Positions 59,060 through 64,000 of a stretch of DNA of 64,000 nucleotides are shown piece by piece (positions within the stretch are counted from its first letter, which is position 1; the number at the start of each line of letters is the position of its first letter). This DNA is from Aquabacterium sp. J223 (GTDB lineage: Bacteria; Pseudomonadota; Gammaproteobacteria; Burkholderiales; Burkholderiaceae_C). The DNA is taken from contig NZ_CP088297.1 in the NCBI RefSeq assembly GCF_024666615.1, positions 558,001-622,000 on the forward strand, in the 5' to 3' direction. Below the pieces are notes generated by a model. It was not told where the DNA came from, did not search any database, and saw only the letters and a program-made list of their open reading frames with translations. Made by a program: the position numbers and the translations under genes.

Positions 59060-61069
59060 CTAGGCGGCCAGCGCGCGCCGCAGCAGGTCCTGCAGCGGCG
59101 GCGGCAGCCGGAAGGCGCGCAGCAGGTCCTCGAGGCCGTAGGCCGGCCAGTCTCGCTTCAGCGCGTCGGCCACCGATTGCGCCTCGGCCTGGCGGCCGGC
59201 TAGCCGCAGGCAGCCCAGCGCGATGGCCTGGATGTGCGCATGCGCGTTCGGCCGCGCGGCGGCCTGCAGCGCCCAGTTCGCCGCTTCCTCGGCGCGGTCC
59301 AGGCGCAGCAGCGCCAGCGCACGCGACGCCAGCATGCCGAACAGCAGCGGGTCGAACGGGCTGAGGGCACGGGCCAGGTCGACGGCGCCGATCGCCGCCT
59401 GCGGGTCGCCCGACTGCGACTGCACGAAGCCGAGCGTGTAGTGGCCGAGCGCGAAGTTGGGGCTGAGGTGCACCGCCGCCTGCAGTTCGGTGAGCCCGTC
59501 GCCGGGCCGGCCCTGCAGCCACATCGCGCGGCCCAGCGCCCAGTGCGCCGCCGGGTCGTGCTCGTCGACCATCAGCCCCTGCGAGGCGATGCGGTAGGCC
59601 TGCTCGGCGGCCCCCCGGTGTTCGGCCCAGCCGAGGAAGGCGTCCTGGAAGTGGGTGAAGGACAGCCCCGCATAGGGGCGGCCGAACGTCGGGTCCAGGC
59701 GCAGGGCGGTCTCGAAGAAGTGCCGCGCCTGTTCGTTGTCCTCGCGGTTGAAGCGCAGCATGTGCCACAGCCCGCGGTGGTGCGCCTCCCAGGCGTCCAG
59801 CGAGCCGGGGGGCTTGAGCACCGCACGGTTGCGCTCGGCCATCTCCACCTGCTGCGACAACGCGCTGACGATGCGGTTGCCCACCTCGTCGAGCAGCGCC
59901 AGCGTGTCGTCGCGTTGGCCCTGGAACTCGTCGGCCCAGAGCACGCGGGCGCTGCGGGCGTCGGTCAACTGCACCATCACACGCAGCCGTCCGTCCGCGT
60001 CGCGGCGCAGGCTGCCGCTGGCGAGGTAGTCCACGTCCAGGCGGCGGCCGGCGTCGTGCGGGTCGACGCGCCGTTCGTCGAGCGCGAACACGCTGCCCTG
60101 CGCGATGACGAACAGGCTGCGCAGCTTGGCCAGCCGCGAGATCACGTCGTGCGCCAGCCCGTCGCCCATGCCACCCCGCAGGCCGGCACCGGGGCTGAGG
60201 TCGGTGAAGGGCATGACCGCCAGCGAGGCACGGCGTGCGGCCGCGGGCGCCGTCGCCACGGCCGGGTCGGTGATGGGCTCGTTCAGGGCGGGCCGCGTGG
60301 CGCCGGCGGCGATGGCCGCCGCCGGCCGGCCCTGCCGTGCCGCGCGCCAGGCGTGGCCGATCGGCGCCCAGTCCAGGCCTTCGGCCTCGTAGCGGCGGGC
60401 GGTGGCGGCCAGGTGCGCCTCGCCCTCGTGCAGCCGGCCGCCCACGGCCAGCGCCTGCAGCAGCCCCTGGTGGGCGCGCTTGTCGAAGGGCGCGATGGTG
60501 GTCCAGCGCTCCAGCGCCGGCAGGGCGCGCGGGTCGTCGGCCGGCAGCGCCTGCACCCAGTGCTCCAGCACCGCCGCCTCCGCCGCCCGGAAGCGCCGCC
60601 GCTGCGCCAGCTGCCAGCCGGTGAACGCCGGGCTGCGCGGCAGGTCCAGGCCTTCGAGGAACTCGCCGCCGGCCAGCAGCCCGGCCAGCGCTTCCAGGCC
60701 GTCGGCGCTGGTGGTGGCGATGCCCTGCTGCACCGCCCGCTGCACCTGCACGGCGTCCACGGCGCCCTCGGCGAGGTCGACGGCCACGCTGTCGCCGGTG
60801 GTGACGACACAAGGCCGTGAGGGCGCGTCGAGCAGGCCGCGCAGCTTGCTCAGGGTCCAGCGCAGTTCGCCGCGCGGATCGCTGGGCAGGTCCCACAGCA
60901 GTTCGCAGAGGCGGCTGCGGCTGACGCCATGGCCCGCCAGGGCCAGGTAGGCGAGCAGCGCGCGCACCTTGCGCGAGGGCGGCAAGGCCACCGCCTGCCC
61001 GTCGCGGCGCAGCGCCGGCGGGCCGAACAGGCGCAGCGTCAGCGCGGGCTCGCCGACCACGGTGCCCAC
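59060..61069 (-). CDS. SARP/BTAD-type transcription regulator with TPR domain
   Basis: About 669 residues. N-terminal winged helix (LTLRLFGPPALRRDGQAVAL, PPSRKVRALLAYLALAG), BTAD-like helices to about residue 230, a TolB/FlgO-like middle (SLAVMPFTDLSP, MGDGLAHDVISRLAKLRSLF, VDYLASGSLRRDADGRLRVM) and C-terminal TPR repeats (HYTLGFVQSQSGDPQAAIGA). It is divergent from the methyltransferase and haloperoxidase-like genes and is the likely regulator of both. I prefer GTG 61069; the frame is open to GTG 61174, but that part is Val/Gly low-complexity. Confidence 0.82.
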   Translation of the reverse strand: MGTVVGEPALTLRLFGPPALRRDGQAVALPPSRKVRALLAYLALAGHGVSRSRLCELLWDLPSDPRGELRWTLSKLRGLLDAPSRPCVVTTGDSVAVDLAEGAVDAVQVQRAVQQGIATTSADGLEALAGLLAGGEFLEGLDLPRSPAFTGWQLAQRRRFRAAEAAVLEHWVQALPADDPRALPALERWTTIAPFDKRAHQGLLQALAVGGRLHEGEAHLAATARRYEAEGLDWAPIGHAWRAARQGRPAAAIAAGATRPALNEPITDPAVATAPAAARRASLAVMPFTDLSPGAGLRGGMGDGLAHDVISRLAKLRSLFVIAQGSVFALDERRVDPHDAGRRLDVDYLASGSLRRDADGRLRVMVQLTDARSARVLWADEFQGQRDDTLALLDEVGNRIVSALSQQVEMAERNRAVLKPPGSLDAWEAHHRGLWHMLRFNREDNEQARHFFETALRLDPTFGRPYAGLSFTHFQDAFLGWAEHRGAAEQAYRIASQGLMVDEHDPAAHWALGRAMWLQGRPGDGLTELQAAVHLSPNFALGHYTLGFVQSQSGDPQAAIGAVDLARALSPFDPLLFGMLASRALALLRLDRAEEAANWALQAAARPNAHAHIQAIALGCLRLAGRQAEAQSVADALKRDWPAYGLEDLLRAFRLPPPLQDLLRRALAA

Positions 61070-61192
61070 GGCAGTTCCCACGCCGCGCCCCACGGCCGCA
61101 CCCACTCCCGCCGCGCAGAGTGACCGTCGGTGCCGGCCAGCGACCCCGCGGCCCACCGTTCGACCCACCCCCACCCTGGAGCGCTGCCCACC

Positions 61193-62047
61193 ATGACTTC
61201 ATTGTCCGCCACCCTCCCGTCGCCGGCCAGCGCCGGCACCCCCGACTTCGCCGGCGTCAAGGCCCGCCAGAAGGCGGCCTGGTCCTCCGGCGACTACGCC
61301 GTCGTCGGCACCACGCTGCAGATCGTCGGCGAGTCGCTGTGCGAGGCCATCGACCTGCGCGCCGGCGAGCGCGTGCTCGACGTGGCCGCCGGCAACGGCA
61401 ACGCCACGCTGGCGGCCGCCCGCCGCTGGTGCGAGGTCTGCTCCACCGACTACGTGCCGGCGCTGCTCGAACGCGGCCGCGAGCGCGCCGCGGCCGAGCG
61501 CCTGCACGCCATCGACTTCCGCGAGGCCGATGCGGAGGCGCTGCCCTTCGCCGACGGCACCTTCGACGTGGTGCTGTCGACCTTCGGCTGCATGTTCGCG
61601 CCCAACCCGCGCCGCGTCGCCGCCGAGCTGCTGCGCGTGGTGCGCCCGGGCGGTCGCATCGGGCTGGCCAACTGGACGCCCGAGGGCTTCATCGGCCAGA
61701 TGTTCAGGACCATCGGCCGCCACGTCGCGCCGCCCGCCGGCGTCGAGTCCCCGGCGCTGTGGGGCCAGCGCGGCCGCATCGCCGAGCTGTTCGAGGCGCA
61801 GGCCGCGCGGATCGTCGCCGAGACGCGGGTCTTCACCTTCCGCTACCGCTCGCCGGAGCACTTTCTCGAGGTCTTCCGCGGCTATTACGGCCCGGTGCTG
61901 AAGGCCTTCGCGGCGCTCGATGCGGCCGGTGGCCAGCAGGCGCTGGCGGCCGACCTGCTGGCCCTCGTCGAGCGCTTCAACCGCGCCGACGACGGCACGG
62001 TGGTCGTGCCCAGCGACTACCTCGAGATCGTCGTCACCCGCGCCTGA
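61193..62047 (+). CDS. Class I SAM-dependent methyltransferase
   Basis: 284 residues. Motif I VLDVAAGNGNATLAAARR (about 63-80), acidic residue loop STDYVPALLERGRE, motif IV/post region FADGTFDVVLSTFGCMFAPN, and LLRVVRPGGRIGLANWTP. It resembles UbiE/Methyltransf_11-type enzymes but the substrate cannot be assigned. It lies 25 bp upstream of the haloperoxidase-like gene with a good CAGGAG before that gene, so the two probably form an operon controlled by the divergent regulator. Confidence 0.88.
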   Translation: MTSLSATLPSPASAGTPDFAGVKARQKAAWSSGDYAVVGTTLQIVGESLCEAIDLRAGERVLDVAAGNGNATLAAARRWCEVCSTDYVPALLERGRERAAAERLHAIDFREADAEALPFADGTFDVVLSTFGCMFAPNPRRVAAELLRVVRPGGRIGLANWTPEGFIGQMFRTIGRHVAPPAGVESPALWGQRGRIAELFEAQAARIVAETRVFTFRYRSPEHFLEVFRGYYGPVLKAFAALDAAGGQQALAADLLALVERFNRADDGTVVVPSDYLEIVVTRA

Positions 62048-62072
62048 CGGCCGGGCACGCCAGGAGACCCTC

Positions 62073-63739
62073 ATGTCCCGCTCCTTCGCATTCACCGCCG
62101 GCCGCATCGCGCTGGCCCTCTTCGGCCTGGCCGCCGGCACCACCCCTGGGCCGCCGATGCGGTCACCGACTGGCATGCCAAGGCCGGCGAGCTGATCGCC
62201 GAGGCACGGCTCGGCCCCCCACCGGCCTACCGCGTGCTGGCCCTCGTGCAGACCGCCGTGCACGAGGCGGTGACGGCGTTGCCGGCCCGGCCTGCCGACG
62301 ACACCGCCGCCGCCGCCGCGGTGGCCGCGGCCAACCGCGCCGGCCTGACGCGCCTGCTGCCGCCGACGCAGGCGGCGGCCATCCACGCCGCCTACCAGGC
62401 CGCGCTGGCCAAGCTGCCCGACGGTCCGGCCAAGGCGGCGGGTGTGGCCGCCGGCGAACAGGCCGCCGCCCGCGTGCTGGCCTGGCGTGCCGACGACGGC
62501 GCGGCCACGCCCGAGCGCTACCGGCCGCATGCGGCGCCGGGGGCCTACGTGCCCACCGCCGGCGTGGCCGCCGCGCAGTGGCCGCAGCGCCAGCCCTGGC
62601 TGATGACCGGCGCCGCGCAGTTCCGCCCGGGCCCGCCGCCGGCGCTGACGAGCGCCCAGTGGGCACGCGACTTCAACGAGGTGAAAGCGCTCGGCGCCAG
62701 GGCCAGCCGCCAGCGCACGCCCGAGCAGACCGAGGCCGCGCGCTTCTGGGAGTACTCGCTGCCGCCGGTCTACCACGGCGTGCTGCGCGCGGTGGCGCAG
62801 GGGCCCGGCCGCAGCCTGGCGCAGAACGCCCGCTTCTTCGCCGCCGCCGGCCAGGCGATGGACGATGCGCTGATCGCGGTGTTCGACGCCAAGTACCACT
62901 TCGGCTTCTGGCGGCCGGTGACCGCCATCCGCAACGGCGACCAGGACGGCCATCCCGGCACCGAGGCCGAGGCCGGCTGGGTGCCGCTGATCGACAACCC
63001 GCTGCACCCCGAGTACCCCAGCGCCCACAGCGTGCTGGCCGGTGCCCTCAGCGCGCTGGTGCGGGCCGAGGTCGGTGCCGGCGAGATGCCCGAGCTGTCC
63101 ACCACCAGCCCGAGCGCGCCCGGCGTGACGCGCCGCTGGCGCACGCCGGAGGCCTTTGCGCAGGAGGTGTCGGACGCTCGCATCTGGGAGGGCGTGCACT
63201 TCCGCCAGGCCACCGAGGTCGGGCTGGCCATGGGCCGGCAGGTCGGCGCGCTGGCCGCCGCCCGCGTCGCCCGTCCGCCGTCGCCCGAGCAGCTGGTGCG
63301 CGACGAACCGGCCGTGCCCGCGGCCCTGGCGCCGCGGGGCCCGCACCGGCTGGTCGAGCGGCTGGCCGCCCGCGGCGTGCAGGTCTACGAATGCCGCGCC
63401 GACGGCTGGGCCTTCGTCGGTCCGCAGGCCGAGCTGCTGGACGCGCGTGGCGCCCCCGACGGCCGGCACTACGAGGGACCGCATTGGGAAGCCGCCGACG
63501 GCAGCCGCATCGTCGGCACGGTGCAGGCGCGCAGCGAGGCGCCACGGGCCGACGCCATCCCCTGGCTGCTGCTGTCGGCGCGGTCGGTGGGCGGCGATGG
63601 CCGCTTCGCGGCGGTGACGCAGGTGCTGCGGGTCAACACCGAGGGCGGCAACGCGCCCCGCCGCGCCTGTGACGCCGGTTCGGCGGGCGCGACGGAGCGG
63701 GTGCCCTACACCGCGGACTACCTGCTCTACGCGTCGTAG
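62073..63739 (+). CDS. Vanadium haloperoxidase/PAP2-like protein fused to DUF3455, one frameshift
   Basis: About 555 residues after correction. Signal peptide (FTAGRIALALFGLAAG). The haloperoxidase/PAP2-type domain includes FWRPVTAIRNGD, EYPSAHSVLAGAL and EGVHFRQATEVGLAMGRQVG, where the Arg and two His of the vanadate/phosphate site lie. Residues about 420-555 are DUF3455 (GVQVYECRADGWAFVGPQAE, EGPHWEAADGSRIVG). The N-terminal 22 codons are in another frame: one base is missing at about 62139-62146, and adding C gives GTHPWAADAVTDWHAKAG. Whether it halogenates or hydrolyses phosphate cannot be told from sequence. Confidence 0.82.
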
Positions 63740-63743
63740 CGCC

Positions 63744-64000
63744 CTAGGTCGCCGGGCAGCGTGGGGCCTCGCTGCCCGGCGGGCGCTGCAGCACACCGGC
63801 CACGTCCGCCGCCAGCCGCTGCCAGGCGCGCCGGTGCGCCTCGGCCAGTCCCTCGTAGCCGCCGGGCGCCGCCTCGCGGCTGCGGCGCAGGCACTGCAGC
63901 GCCGGCGTGCCCTCGGCGCCGCGCAGCGTCCACACCACCTCCTGCAGCGCGGGGCCGCCGAGCGTGGACTCGAAACGCAGCAACTCGACCACCAGCCGCG
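63744..64000 (-). CDS. Probable PqiC-type transport auxiliary lipoprotein, C-terminal part
   Basis: The C-terminal 85 codons or so; the beginning lies past the right edge. LVVELLRFESTLGGPALQEVVWTLR resembles the conserved strand of the PqiC/YmbA (DUF330) lipoproteins, followed by a helical CLRRSREAAPGGYEGLAEAHRRAWQRLAADV that closes the domain. If right, genes for an MCE-type lipid transporter should be just outside the window. Assignment rests on a short match only. Confidence 0.45.
   Translation of the reverse strand, partial: RLVVELLRFESTLGGPALQEVVWTLRGAEGTPALQCLRRSREAAPGGYEGLAEAHRRAWQRLAADVAGVLQRPPGSEAPRCPAT

Noticed and set aside
59060-61174. Extended N-terminus of the BTAD/TPR regulator from GTG 61174
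   Set aside because: The extra 35 residues are Val/Gly/Arg low-complexity and leave almost no promoter for either divergent gene; GTG 61069 has a nearby GGGAA and starts closer to the winged-helix domain.

Overview
The window is very GC-rich, densely packed DNA with short intergenic gaps and many ATGA, GTGA or TGATG overlaps. Gene content and order point to a betaproteobacterium of the order Burkholderiales, most likely the Rubrivivax/Leptothrix/Ideonella side: gatCAB divergent from mreBCD-mrdA-rodA, then tctDE-like genes, recA-recX-sucCD-terC, pilA, a PglL-like ligase, moaC and a BepA-like protease, plus PhaM and DUF3567 proteins. No rRNA, tRNA, CRISPR array, phage or insertion sequence was seen. 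This lineage call is inference from gene content, not from a marker phylogeny.

Layout. 1-4.1 kb: peptide-type ABC importer (ATPase and two permeases on minus, binding protein divergent on plus). 4.2-8.3 kb: ECF sigma/anti-sigma pair, AmpG-like muropeptide permease, Tat-type M48 protease. 8.4-18.3 kb: LuxR-type regulator and hybrid histidine kinase, then an approximately 1,800-residue protein joining a GMC oxidoreductase, an alpha/beta hydrolase and a PhoD-like phosphatase, then an SbmA/YddA-type ABC transporter. 18.4-19.7 kb: pyrE and a DUF4124 protein. 19.8-29.3 kb: gatCAB and the cell-shape operon. 29.3-36.7 kb: two-component pair, recA (with a LexA-like box), recX, sucC, sucD, terC. 36.8-40.3 kb: Ser/Thr kinase, PP2C phosphatase, FHA protein and metallo-beta-lactamase-fold phosphodiesterase. 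40.4-44.0 kb: sigma54-promoted pilin and two O-antigen-ligase/PglL-type membrane proteins with visibly lower GC. 44.1-50.7 kb: moaC, BepA-like protease, CsbD, glcDEF. 50.8-58.3 kb: FIST protein, PhaM, aspartic protease, a degenerate FAH-family protein, DUF3108, DUF3567, a double-AAA ATPase. 58.3-64 kb: GFA-DUF1653 fusion, a BTAD/TPR regulator divergent from a methyltransferase and a haloperoxidase-like protein fused to DUF3455, and the end of a probable PqiC-type lipoprotein.

Two window-wide observations affect how the annotation should be read. First, about ten single-base indels, mostly in G or C runs, break otherwise intact and often essential genes (ampG-like, recX, sucD, the PP2C gene twice, glcE twice, the haloperoxidase) and apparently join the hybrid kinase to the GMC protein; consensus sequence error is the simplest explanation. 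Second, short GC-rich palindromic repeats of at least two types sit in the junctions of tightly coupled gene pairs (sigma/anti-sigma, both regulator/kinase pairs, mrdA/rodA, sucC/sucD), several flanked by short direct repeats that duplicate the stop/start overlap. They look like recent insertions that forced new start sites.

The strongest candidates for new biology are the three-domain oxidoreductase-hydrolase-phosphatase, the kinase/phosphatase/FHA/phosphodiesterase module beside the pilin glycosylation locus, and the regulator-methyltransferase-haloperoxidase unit.
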